6,484 nt of DNA from assembly GCA_024636075.1 (NCBI GenBank), contig JAGXHS010000105.1, positions 1 through 6,484 on the forward strand, in the 5' to 3' direction. The position numbers and the translations under genes are program-made. The notes under the pieces are model-generated. The model was not told where the DNA came from, searched no databases, and was given only the letters and a program-made list of their open reading frames with translations. The stretch is from Propionibacteriaceae bacterium (lineage in GTDB: Bacteria; Actinomycetota; Actinomycetes; Propionibacteriales; Propionibacteriaceae). Below are positions 1 through 6,383 of the stretch, one piece after another (the stretch's first letter is position 1; every line of letters starts with the position of its first letter).

Positions 1-29
1 CGGCAGCGTCAGATGTGTATAAGAGACAG
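1..29 (+). other. Nextera (Tn5) sequencing adapter remnant, not genomic
   Basis: Bases 11-29 read AGATGTGTATAAGAGACAG, the 19-bp Tn5 mosaic end used in Nextera/tagmentation libraries. Bases 1-10 match the end of the read-1 adapter extension; only the first four bases of the full 33-base adapter are absent. The adapter keeps an open frame into lhr and supplies a GTG at 15, so a gene caller makes a false start whose first residues are MYKRQ. In another frame it gives the equally artificial MCIRDS. Genomic sequence begins at base 30. Confidence 0.98.
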
Positions 30-3000
30 TCCTTCGACGCTCCGACTGCGGCCCAGGTGGCCGCCTGGCAGGCCATTGCCAGCGGCCATCATGCGCTGGT
101 GGTGGCTCCCACCGGCTCCGGCAAGACGCTGGCGGCCTTCCTGCACAGCCTGGACGCATTGGCCGGCGCACCGTCCTCAGACGGGGTACGCGTGCTCTAC
201 GTGTCGCCGTTGAAGGCCCTTGCGGTCGATGTCGAGCGCAACCTGCGAGCGCCGCTGCGCGGCATCGGGCTGCACGCCGAGAAGTTGGGCATGAATCCGC
301 CGGAGGTCCGGGTGGCAGTGCGCTCCGGGGACACCCCCGCGAATGAACGCCGACGGCTGGCCAGCCATCCCCCCGACATCCTGATCACCACTCCCGAGTC
401 ACTGTTCCTGATGCTGTCCAGCCAGGTGGGCAGCACCTTGGCCGGGGTGCAGACGGTCATCATCGACGAGGTGCACGCCCTGGCGGGGACGAAGCGGGGA
501 GCCCACCTCGCCCTTTCACTGGAACGACTGTCCGCGATGACTCGGGAGACCGGCACCGAACCACAACGGATCGGACTGTCCGCCACCGTTCGGCCGGCCG
601 AGCGAGTCGCGCGGTTCCTCGCCGGAGATCGCGACGTGCTCACCATCAATCCAGTCACCCGTAAGAGATGGGACCTGTCGGTCCAGGTGCCCGTTGCCGA
701 CATGAGCCAGATCCCTGCCCCGGCGACCGCCGACCCGACCGACGAGCCCGCGCCCAACGCCTCCATCTGGCCCCATCTCGAGGCCCGGATCCTGGACCTG
801 ATCAGTGCCGGTTCCTCCACCATCTGTTTCGTCAACTCCCGCCGGGTGGCCGAGCGATTGACCGCCCACCTCAACGAACTGCACGCCTACCGACTCGGAT
901 TCAGCACCGAGGAGCACCCGCCGCCGGCGGAGATCATGGCGCAATCGGGCACCTCGCACGGGATTGATGGCACCACGGCGCCGGTGATCGCCCGAGCGCA
1001 CCACGGTTCGGTGAGCAAGGAACGCCGGTTGGAGATCGAATCAGATCTGAAGTCCGGGCGGCTGCGGTGCGTGGTGGCCACGTCCTCACTCGAGTTGGGC
1101 ATCGACATGGGGGCGGTGGACCAGGTGATACAGGTCGCCTCACCGCCATCGGTGGCCAGTGGGTTGCAACGCATCGGTCGAGCGGGTCACCAGGTGGAGG
1201 CCGTGTCACGGGGTGTGGTGCTGCCCACCCATCGCGGAGATCTGGTGGAATCGGTGGTTTTGGCGGCTCGGATGGTGCAGGGGCTCATCGAAGAGGTACC
1301 CCAGCTGCGAAACCCGCTGGACGTGCTGGCCCAGCAGCTGGTGAGCATCTGCCTCGACGCCAGCCCTCTTGCCGACGAGCTCTACGCCCTCGTCACCCAC
1401 GCCGACGCCTACTCCGAACTACCCCGGTCGGCCTTCGACGCCACCTTGGACATGCTCACCGGCCGCTACCCGAGCGAGGACTTCGCGGAGTTCCGACCGC
1501 GCCTCAGTTGGGATCGGATCAGCGGCGTGGTCTCCGCACGGCCGGGCGCCCGTCGGCTGGTCACCACCTCGGGCGGCACGATCCCCGACCGGGGTCTGTT
1601 CGGCGTCTTCCTGGTCAGCGGCGACGACGACACCTCCAAGCGAGCTGCCGGTCGACGGGTGGGTGAGCTGGATGAGGAAATGGTCTATGAGTCCCGCGTC
1701 GGCGACACCTTCACACTGGGAACCTCCGGATGGCGGATCGAGGAGATCACTCCCAACCAGGTAATGGTCACCCCGGCGCCCGGCGTTCCCGGCAGGCTGC
1801 CGTTCTGGAAGGGGGACCAACCACCGAGACCGGCCGAGCTCGGTGCGGCGATGGGTGCCTTCCTGCGCGAGTTCGGTGAGCTGGATTCTCCGACGGCCGC
1901 CGGGCAGCTGCGCGAGGTCGGCCTGGACGAGGACGGTGTCACGAATCTGTTCGCCTATCTTGCGGACCAGCGCGAGGCAACCGGTCAGTTGCCCGATGAC
2001 CGCACGATCCTGCTGGAGCGCTTCCACGACGAGCTCGGCGACTGGCAGGTGTGCCTGCACAGTTCGCTGGGCACCGCAGTGCTGCAGCCGTGGGCGCTTG
2101 CAGTCGAACGCCGAGCCCGTGAAGAGTTCGGTGTCGAGGCCCATGCCAGTGCCACCAACGACGGCATCATCCTCAGACTGCCCGACGTCGGCGGAGCACC
2201 ACCGGGAGCAGAACTGGTGCTGGTTGATCCCGACCAGATCGCCGACATCGTGACCGCCGAGGTGTACGGCTCGGCATTGTTCGCATCCCGGTTCCGGGAG
2301 TGCGCGGCCCGGGCGCTGTTGCTTCCCCGGCGTGATCCCAGACGCCGCTCCCCCCTGTGGCAGCAACGAATGCGGTCGGCCCAACTGCTGTCGGTGGCCA
2401 GCAACTATCCGGAGTTCCCGATCGTGTTGGAGACGATGCGGGAGTGCTTGCACGACGTGTTCGACCTGCCAGCACTGACGCAGGTGTTGGGCGAGCTGGC
2501 TGCCCGACGGATCCGACTGATCGACGTCACCACCGAACAGCCGTCACCGTTCGCCCGGTCGCTGCTGTTCGGCTACCTGGGTGAGTTCATCTACGACGGT
2601 GACCAGCCGCTGGCCGAACGCAAGCTCGCCGCGATGAGCCTCGACCCGGGGTTGTTGGCCGAACTGCTCGGTCAGGGCACCGGCGAGGAACTCTTCGACG
2701 CCGACGTGTTGGCCGGGATCGACCTCGACCTGCAGCACCTCAGTGACCATCGGCAGGCCGCAACCCCCGAACAACTGTGGGACATCATTCGTCAGATCGG
2801 TCCGCTGACCCCAGCGGAATGTGTCCAGCGCTGCCGGGCCGAAGACCAGGACGATGCCGGCGACACCGCCGGAAAGGAACTGGAGCAAGGCGATGCGGAG
2901 AGGATCGTCGACACCTGGCTGCACTCGCTGCTGCAGCAGCGCCGACTGGCCCGCGTCAGTGTGAACGGCCGCACCATGCTCGCCGTGAGCGACGATCTGG

Positions 3001-4598
3001 GCGTGCTGCGTGACGGGCTGGGCGTGCCCACACCACCGGGCTATCCGTCGGACGAGCCGCTGCCGTCCACCGGCGCCGCGGTGCACCGGTTGGTCGATCG
3101 CTTCACCCGTTCCCATGCCATCTCGCACACCGACCAGATCATTGACCGCTTCGGCTTGAGCGCCCAACGGGTCGGCGAAGCGGTGCATGCGCTGACCGCA
3201 TCGGGAGACCTGATCAGCACGGACCTGACCGTACGGCCACCGGAACCGCCACATCTGATCCGCTCCAGTGTGCTGACCACCATGCGTCGCCGAATGGTCG
3301 CCGCACTGCGCGCCGGTGTCGAACCGGCGGAGCCGGCGGCCTACGCCCGTTTCCTGCTGGGATGGCATGAGGTCGACAATCCGCAGCCCGGTGTCGAATC
3401 CCTGCTCAGCGCGGTCGACCTGTTGGCGGGTTATCGAATCCCGGCATCGATGTTGGAATCCCTGGTGCTGCCCGCCCGTGTCCGTGACTACCGCCCCACG
3501 ATGTTGGACGAGGTGCTCAGCAGCGGCGAGGTCGTCTGGACCGGGGCCGGCGGGATCGGCGCCCGGGACGGCTGGATCCAGTTGTGGCCGGTCGATCATT
3601 GTCTTGCGACACCGAGCGCGCACGAGCTCGGCCCGATCGCCATGGAGTTGCTGGAGCACTTCAACCGGGGAGGAGCCTGGCGGCCACGGGAGCTCATCGG
3701 ACCAGCTGTCGGCGACGGCCAGCTGGATGACGCCGTCTGGGAGCTGGTCTGGGCCGGAGCAATCAGCTCCGACACCTTCGCAGCGGTGCGTGCGCTGAGT
3801 TACGCGGGCGCACTCAAGACCCCACGCCCCACCCGTACCGGGCGAAGGATCCTCAGACCGCGTCGAGCACCGCTGAGCGCCTCCGGTTCGATGGCCGGTA
3901 CCTCACGCTGGCACGGCGTCCAGCTCCCGGCCGCTGACACTGGTGCGGCCGATGCAAGCACCCGACAACAGGCTGCTGCGGCGACCGAACGGGGCGTGGC
4001 CAGCGCGCTGCTACAGCTGACCCGGCACGGTGTGCTGACCAAGGGAGCAGTGAACTCCGAGGTGATCGGAGGCCGGTTCCACGAGGCCTACCGAGTGCTG
4101 TCCGCGATGGAAGAGGCTGGCAGTGCCCGCCGTGGCTACTTCGTCGAAGGACTTGGGGCCGCCCAGTTCGCGCTGCCCGGCGCCGTCGACCGGCTGCGGG
4201 AAGACGTGAGCTCGCCCACGGTGCTACTGGCCGCCTGTGATCCGGCCAATCCGTACGGAGCAGCACTCAGCTGGCCCGCCAGTGACGGACATCGACCGAA
4301 CCGGAGGGCGGGGGCGCTGGTGGTACTGGACGGCGGAAAGGCGGTGCTCTTCCTGGAGCGCGGGGTTCGGACGCTGGTGACATTCGGCGATCCCGAGCCG
4401 GAACAGCTGCCCGCCGCTGTGGACTTGATCAGACAACACGTCGATCAGCGACGGTTGAAGGCAGTCACCATCGAACGCATCAACTCCAGTGACGCTCTGG
4501 CTGTAAGTTGGGCTCGTGACGTGCTGCAGCAGTCCGGGTTCGTAATGGTTCCGCAAGGCTACCGATACCGGCCCAGCGAGCAGAGAGGCAACCGATGA
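30..4598 (+). CDS. lhr: ATP-dependent helicase Lhr, long form (5'-truncated at contig end)
   Basis: Lhr is a superfamily 2 helicase that translocates 3'-5' on single-stranded DNA and unwinds DNA and RNA:DNA duplexes. The mycobacterial gene is DNA-damage inducible. Numbering from the first genomic codon (Ser, base 30), 1,522 residues are present. The Q-like motif APTAAQ comes first, then Walker A APTGSGKT (26-33), motif Ia SPLKALA (59-65), TTPES (120-124), DEVH (146-149), SAT (184-186), the second RecA domain with ICFVNSRR (265-272), motif V ATSSLELGID (350-359) and motif VI QRIGRAGH (380-387). The winged-helix and beta-barrel part of the Lhr core contains the family LPFWKGD signature (Trp593). 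The C-terminal third has the long-Lhr features: WHEVDNP near 1112, RGYFVEGLGAAQF from 1368 and CDPANPYGAAL near 1403. E. coli and mycobacterial Lhr are also about 1,500-1,540 residues, so probably only 15-25 N-terminal residues are lost. The GTG at 15 is adapter, not the true start. No frameshift or stop interrupts the gene. Confidence 0.96.
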   Translation, partial: SFDAPTAAQVAAWQAIASGHHALVVAPTGSGKTLAAFLHSLDALAGAPSSDGVRVLYVSPLKALAVDVERNLRAPLRGIGLHAEKLGMNPPEVRVAVRSGDTPANERRRLASHPPDILITTPESLFLMLSSQVGSTLAGVQTVIIDEVHALAGTKRGAHLALSLERLSAMTRETGTEPQRIGLSATVRPAERVARFLAGDRDVLTINPVTRKRWDLSVQVPVADMSQIPAPATADPTDEPAPNASIWPHLEARILDLISAGSSTICFVNSRRVAERLTAHLNELHAYRLGFSTEEHPPPAEIMAQSGTSHGIDGTTAPVIARAHHGSVSKERRLEIESDLKSGRLRCVVATSSLELGIDMGAVDQVIQVASPPSVASGLQRIGRAGHQVEAVSRGVVLPTHRGDLVESVVLAARMVQGLIEEVPQLRNPLDVLAQQLVSICLDASPLADELYALVTHADAYSELPRSAFDATLDMLTGRYPSEDFAEFRPRLSWDRISGVVSARPGARRLVTTSGGTIPDRGLFGVFLVSGDDDTSKRAAGRRVGELDEEMVYESRVGDTFTLGTSGWRIEEITPNQVMVTPAPGVPGRLPFWKGDQPPRPAELGAAMGAFLREFGELDSPTAAGQLREVGLDEDGVTNLFAYLADQREATGQLPDDRTILLERFHDELGDWQVCLHSSLGTAVLQPWALAVERRAREEFGVEAHASATNDGIILRLPDVGGAPPGAELVLVDPDQIADIVTAEVYGSALFASRFRECAARALLLPRRDPRRRSPLWQQRMRSAQLLSVASNYPEFPIVLETMRECLHDVFDLPALTQVLGELAARRIRLIDVTTEQPSPFARSLLFGYLGEFIYDGDQPLAERKLAAMSLDPGLLAELLGQGTGEELFDADVLAGIDLDLQHLSDHRQAATPEQLWDIIRQIGPLTPAECVQRCRAEDQDDAGDTAGKELEQGDAERIVDTWLHSLLQQRRLARVSVNGRTMLAVSDDLGVLRDGLGVPTPPGYPSDEPLPSTGAAVHRLVDRFTRSHAISHTDQIIDRFGLSAQRVGEAVHALTASGDLISTDLTVRPPEPPHLIRSSVLTTMRRRMVAALRAGVEPAEPAAYARFLLGWHEVDNPQPGVESLLSAVDLLAGYRIPASMLESLVLPARVRDYRPTMLDEVLSSGEVVWTGAGGIGARDGWIQLWPVDHCLATPSAHELGPIAMELLEHFNRGGAWRPRELIGPAVGDGQLDDAVWELVWAGAISSDTFAAVRALSYAGALKTPRPTRTGRRILRPRRAPLSASGSMAGTSRWHGVQLPAADTGAADASTRQQAAAATERGVASALLQLTRHGVLTKGAVNSEVIGGRFHEAYRVLSAMEEAGSARRGYFVEGLGAAQFALPGAVDRLREDVSSPTVLLAACDPANPYGAALSWPASDGHRPNRRAGALVVLDGGKAVLFLERGVRTLVTFGDPEPEQLPAAVDLIRQHVDQRRLKAVTIERINSSDALAVSWARDVLQQSGFVMVPQGYRYRPSEQRGNR
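4584..4588 (+). promoter_or_regulatory. Ribosome binding site for the DeoR-family gene, inside lhr
   Basis: AGAGG lies six bases before the ATG at 4595 and within the last codons of lhr. It supports this ATG as the start. The ATGA overlap of stop and start suggests that ribosomes finishing lhr also feed the downstream gene. Confidence 0.6.
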
Positions 4599-5446
4599 CA
4601 GGAAGCGGGCAATCCCACCAGACACCGTACGAGATTCCCTCGGCAAAGCGTTCGGCTCGGATGATGGAGATCCTCGGGGTGGTCGGCACCCGGGGCGAGG
4701 TCGCGCTCTCAGAATTGGCGACCATGCTGGGGGCCTCGGCGGCCACCATCCGGCGCGATGTCTCCACGCTTGCCGAACAGCATCTGGTCACCCGGACACA
4801 TGGGGGCGTCCGCAGCCTCGAGATGGATTCCGAACTGCCCATCCGTCTGCGCGACGCCCGCAACCGGGCGGCCAAGCGCGCCATCGGTGCCGCCGCCGCC
4901 GCTCAACTGCCGACCGGAAGACACGCCATCGCGCTCACCGGCGGCAGTACCACCATCGAAGTGTTGCGGGCCCTGCAGCATCGTCGGGATCTCACGGTTC
5001 TGACCAATTCGCTGAGCATTGGGCTACAGGCCGCAGAGCAAGGCAAGTCGCGGGTGCTGATTGCCGGTGGCGTGCTGCGACCGAACTCACAGGAATTGGT
5101 GGGTTCGCTGGCGGAGAACACCTTCCGCCAAGTGAACGTGGGCACCGTGATCGTCGGCTGTGACGGTGTCAGTGCCGATGGCGGGCTGACCACCCACGAC
5201 GACGTCGAAGCCCGCACCAACCAGGTGATGATCGCCAAGTCGCAACGCTTGATCGTCGTCGCAGATGGTTCCAAGGTGGGGCGGGTGATGCTCGCCAGAC
5301 TCGCCGATGCTCACGAGATCGACGTCTTGGTCACCGACTGCAGCGCCGACGACACCGAGGTGCGTCGGCTGCGGGCACTCGGCGTCGATGTTGTGGTGGT
5401 GAATCCTCAGGCTCCTGCCGGAGGTCACGGAAAACCCGGCCGCTGA
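4595..5446 (+). CDS. DeoR/GlpR-family transcriptional regulator
   Basis: The protein has 283 residues and standard DeoR-family architecture. An N-terminal winged helix-turn-helix occupies about residues 18-75, with recognition region SAATIRRDVSTL (48-59) and the family RTHGGV wing end (67-72). The effector-binding domain follows (about 90-250). Its phosphate-loop motif TGGSTT (115-120) sits in ALTGGSTTIEVLRAL, and later conserved blocks are LTNS (136-139), GCDGVSADGGLTT (188-200) and VVADGSKVG (221-229). Members usually repress sugar, amino-sugar or polyol catabolic genes and are released by a phosphorylated sugar; the effector here cannot be deduced. A tail of about 16 residues precedes the HTH. 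The start overlaps the lhr stop (ATGA) and has a good ribosome binding site. There is no adjacent sugar operon, so its targets lie elsewhere or beyond this contig. The family is sure; the specific regulon is unknown. Confidence 0.93.
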   Translation: MTGSGQSHQTPYEIPSAKRSARMMEILGVVGTRGEVALSELATMLGASAATIRRDVSTLAEQHLVTRTHGGVRSLEMDSELPIRLRDARNRAAKRAIGAAAAAQLPTGRHAIALTGGSTTIEVLRALQHRRDLTVLTNSLSIGLQAAEQGKSRVLIAGGVLRPNSQELVGSLAENTFRQVNVGTVIVGCDGVSADGGLTTHDDVEARTNQVMIAKSQRLIVVADGSKVGRVMLARLADAHEIDVLVTDCSADDTEVRRLRALGVDVVVVNPQAPAGGHGKPGR

Positions 5447-5467
5447 GGGGGTCTTCGTCAGGCGGCC
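5438..5467. terminator. Candidate bidirectional terminator between converging deoR and clgR
   Basis: GGCCGCTGA (5438-5446) can pair with TCA-G-GCGGCC (5458-5467), giving a nine-pair stem with one bulged G (5461) and an 11-base loop. The TGA stop codon of the plus-strand gene pairs with the TGA stop codon of clgR read from the other strand. Reading leftward, out of clgR, the stem is followed by GGGTTTTCC, a short U-run. Reading rightward there is no U-run. It is therefore best supported for clgR, and termination of the lhr-deoR transcript is inferred. Confidence 0.45.
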
Positions 5468-5760
5468 GCAACACGATCCGGTCCGCCCAGTTCGGCGGCG
5501 AGGCTTTTCTCGCTCACCGTCCGGAGCACGGTCGACAATGGAACACCCAGAGCGCCACAGATCGCCGTCAGCAGGTCACTCGAGGCCTCCTTCTGACCCC
5601 GCTCAACTTCTGAGAGGTATCCCAAGCTGACCCGGGCCGACATCGACACCTCGCGGAGGGTGCGCCCCTGGGCGAAGCGTTGCTCACGCAACGTCTGCCC
5701 GATCAGTTCGCGCAGCAATAGTGGCTTCACGATGGCCTCGCTTCTCTGATTCGACTGCAT
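5458..5760 (-). CDS. clgR: ClgR-type Xre-family activator of Clp/Lon protease genes
   Basis: The 100-residue protein is one Cro/C1-type helix-turn-helix domain (about residues 17-80) with the strongly conserved ClgR core: TLREVSMSARVSLGYLSEVERGQKEASSDLL (34-64, shown with its recognition helix around 45-55) and LGVPLSTVL (71-79). In Streptomyces, Corynebacterium and Mycobacterium, ClgR activates clpP1P2, clpC and lon, and in corynebacteria some DNA-repair genes. The position downstream of pgsA and cinA is the usual actinobacterial one and supports the assignment. The C-terminus ends in VAAA; C-terminal alanines are reported to target Streptomyces ClgR for ClpP-dependent degradation. The ATG at 5760 has no clear ribosome binding site. 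A GTG at 5730 (residue 11), preceded by GAAGCGAGG, is a credible alternative start giving 90 residues and leaving the HTH intact. The gene has its own ECF-type promoter with a ClgR-like box upstream. Confidence 0.88.
   Translation of the reverse strand: MQSNQRSEAIVKPLLLRELIGQTLREQRFAQGRTLREVSMSARVSLGYLSEVERGQKEASSDLLTAICGALGVPLSTVLRTVSEKSLAAELGGPDRVAAA
5736..5744 (-). promoter_or_regulatory. Possible ribosome binding site for an alternative clgR start (GTG 5730)
   Basis: Read on the minus strand, this is GAAGCGAGG, ending five bases before the in-frame GTG at 5730-5728. The annotated ATG at 5760 is preceded by GGCGTCACCGCG, which has no purine-rich site. This favours GTG 5730, but leaderless or weak-site starts are common in actinobacteria, so the choice stays open. 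Confidence 0.35.
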
Positions 5761-5783
5761 CGCGGTGACGCCGTCGCAGTCTG

Positions 5784-5808
5784 TGAAACGCGCACTGTCC
5801 CAGTTTCA
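5784..5808. repeat. Inverted repeat TGAAAC/GTTTCA within the clgR promoter
   Basis: TGAAAC (5784-5789) and GTTTCA (5803-5808) are perfect six-base inverted arms around a 13-base spacer. An outer pair, CTGTGA (5781-5786) and TCACAG (5815-5820), overlaps the first and encloses the promoter. The arms cover the -10 and flank the -35, so a second operator is possible. Short inverted repeats also arise by chance. Confidence 0.3.
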
Positions 5809-5812
5809 TTCC
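5787..5812 (-). promoter_or_regulatory. ECF-sigma-type promoter of clgR (GGAAT-N18-GTT)
   Basis: On the minus strand, GGAAT (5812-5808) is separated by exactly 18 bases from GTT (5789-5787), which is part of CGTTT. This matches the core consensus of the oxidative and envelope stress sigma factors SigR (Streptomyces) and SigH/SigE (mycobacteria). Transcription would begin near 5780, about 20 bases before the ATG at 5760 or 50 before the GTG at 5730. Mycobacterial clgR is reported to depend on SigE, which makes the match biologically sensible. Which sigma factor acts here is not decided by sequence. Confidence 0.6.
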
Positions 5813-5822
5813 GCTCACAGCG
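5812..5822. promoter_or_regulatory. Candidate ClgR operator (autoregulation)
   Basis: CGCTCACAGCG is a CGC-N5-GCG palindrome and fits the central part of the corynebacterial ClgR consensus (CGC-Y-N-A-N-R-GCG) at every specified position. The outer A/T positions fit only partly. It touches the upstream end of the -35 GGAAT, centred near -37 relative to the expected start. That placement suits an activator working on its own promoter. It is the only such box I noticed in this gap. Confidence 0.5.
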
Positions 5823-5894
5823 CAGGCGTGGGTGTTCGATCAGTCCACGGCCAGGAATTCACCCGTCTGATGGGGGTCGCTGGCCGCAGGACTG

Positions 5895-6383
5895 TCAGCG
5901 TTCAGGTGACAAGTGGCGCAACAGCAGCTCGATGGCTGCATCGATCGTCTTTGACCTGATGGCGGCACGGTCGCCGTCGAGTTCGAGCCGCCGGGTGAAC
6001 ACGGCGCCATGGGCCCCCGGACGGTCCATCACGATGGCCAACCACACCACCCCCGGGGCGACGTCACCCACCGGTTCCGGACCGGCCACGCCGGAACAGG
6101 CCAATCCGATGTCGGCCCCGCACGAGGTCAGCGCTCCGGAGGCCATTTCGACGGCGGTCTGTTCGGTGATGGCGCCGTGCACCTCCAGGTGTCGCCGGGC
6201 CACTCCGGCAAGTTTCACCTTGAGGTCGTTCTGGTAAGTGATCAGCCCGCCCCTGAAGACTTTGGAGGCTCCGGGGATGTCGGTCACGGCCACGGCGATG
6301 CCGCCGCCGGTGAGTGACTCGCAGGTCGCCAGCGTCAGATCCCGATCCTCCAGCGTCTTGACCAGCACTTCGGCGTCACTCAC
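5895..6383 (-). CDS. cinA: CinA C-terminal-domain protein (PncC-type nicotinamide-nucleotide amidohydrolase)
   Basis: PncC-type enzymes deamidate nicotinamide mononucleotide to nicotinate mononucleotide, recycling the NMN released by NAD-dependent DNA ligase and other reactions in the cytoplasm. The 162 residues form a single CinA C-terminal domain of normal stand-alone length. Visible are the active-site loop CESLTGGGIA (21-30), GGLITYQNDLKVKLAGV (45-61), AITEQTAVEMA (71-81) and GADIGLACSGVAGPEP (89-104). Many proteobacterial members have ESCTGG, while ESLTGG as here is usual in actinobacteria. The N-terminal molybdopterin-binding-like domain of full-length CinA is absent. The GTG start at 6383 overlaps the end of pgsA by 8 bases, so the two are likely co-transcribed and translationally coupled. 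A purine-rich GGAG lies about 18 bases upstream, rather far. The old name refers to competence induction, which is not implied here. The enzymatic role is inferred from the family. Confidence 0.9.
   Translation of the reverse strand: MSDAEVLVKTLEDRDLTLATCESLTGGGIAVAVTDIPGASKVFRGGLITYQNDLKVKLAGVARRHLEVHGAITEQTAVEMASGALTSCGADIGLACSGVAGPEPVGDVAPGVVWLAIVMDRPGAHGAVFTRRLELDGDRAAIRSKTIDAAIELLLRHLSPER

Noticed and set aside
13..213. Short plus-strand frame starting MCIRDS
   Set aside because: The start is inside the sequencing adapter and the rest is an out-of-frame shadow of lhr.
1419..2453. Long antisense open frame of 344 codons, and a similar one at 2544-3659
   Set aside because: Both lie opposite the well-conserved lhr frame. 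Their translations are rich in Arg, Gly, His and Gln without recognisable domains, as expected for antisense frames in high-GC DNA.
5834..5839. GTTCGA, a half-site of the actinobacterial LexA (SOS) box
   Set aside because: The partner half TCGAAC is missing at the required four-base spacing, so there is no SOS box.
5854..5858. Second GGAAT, on the plus strand, as an ECF -35
   Set aside because: No GTT lies 18 bases downstream, and no gene starts to the right on that strand.
5878..5900. Weak hairpin CGCTG/CAGCG at the end of cinA as a terminator
   Set aside because: It has only five pairs and a 13-base loop, with no U-run on the minus-strand side. Not enough to call.
5765..5959. 64-codon plus-strand frame across the cinA-clgR gap
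   Set aside because: It runs into the end of cinA on the other strand, has no ribosome binding site that I can see, and its composition is not protein-like. The gap is better explained as clgR promoter DNA.
5932..6317. Two plus-strand frames of about 100 codons opposite cinA
   Set aside because: They are shadows of cinA, whose motifs are clear on the minus strand.
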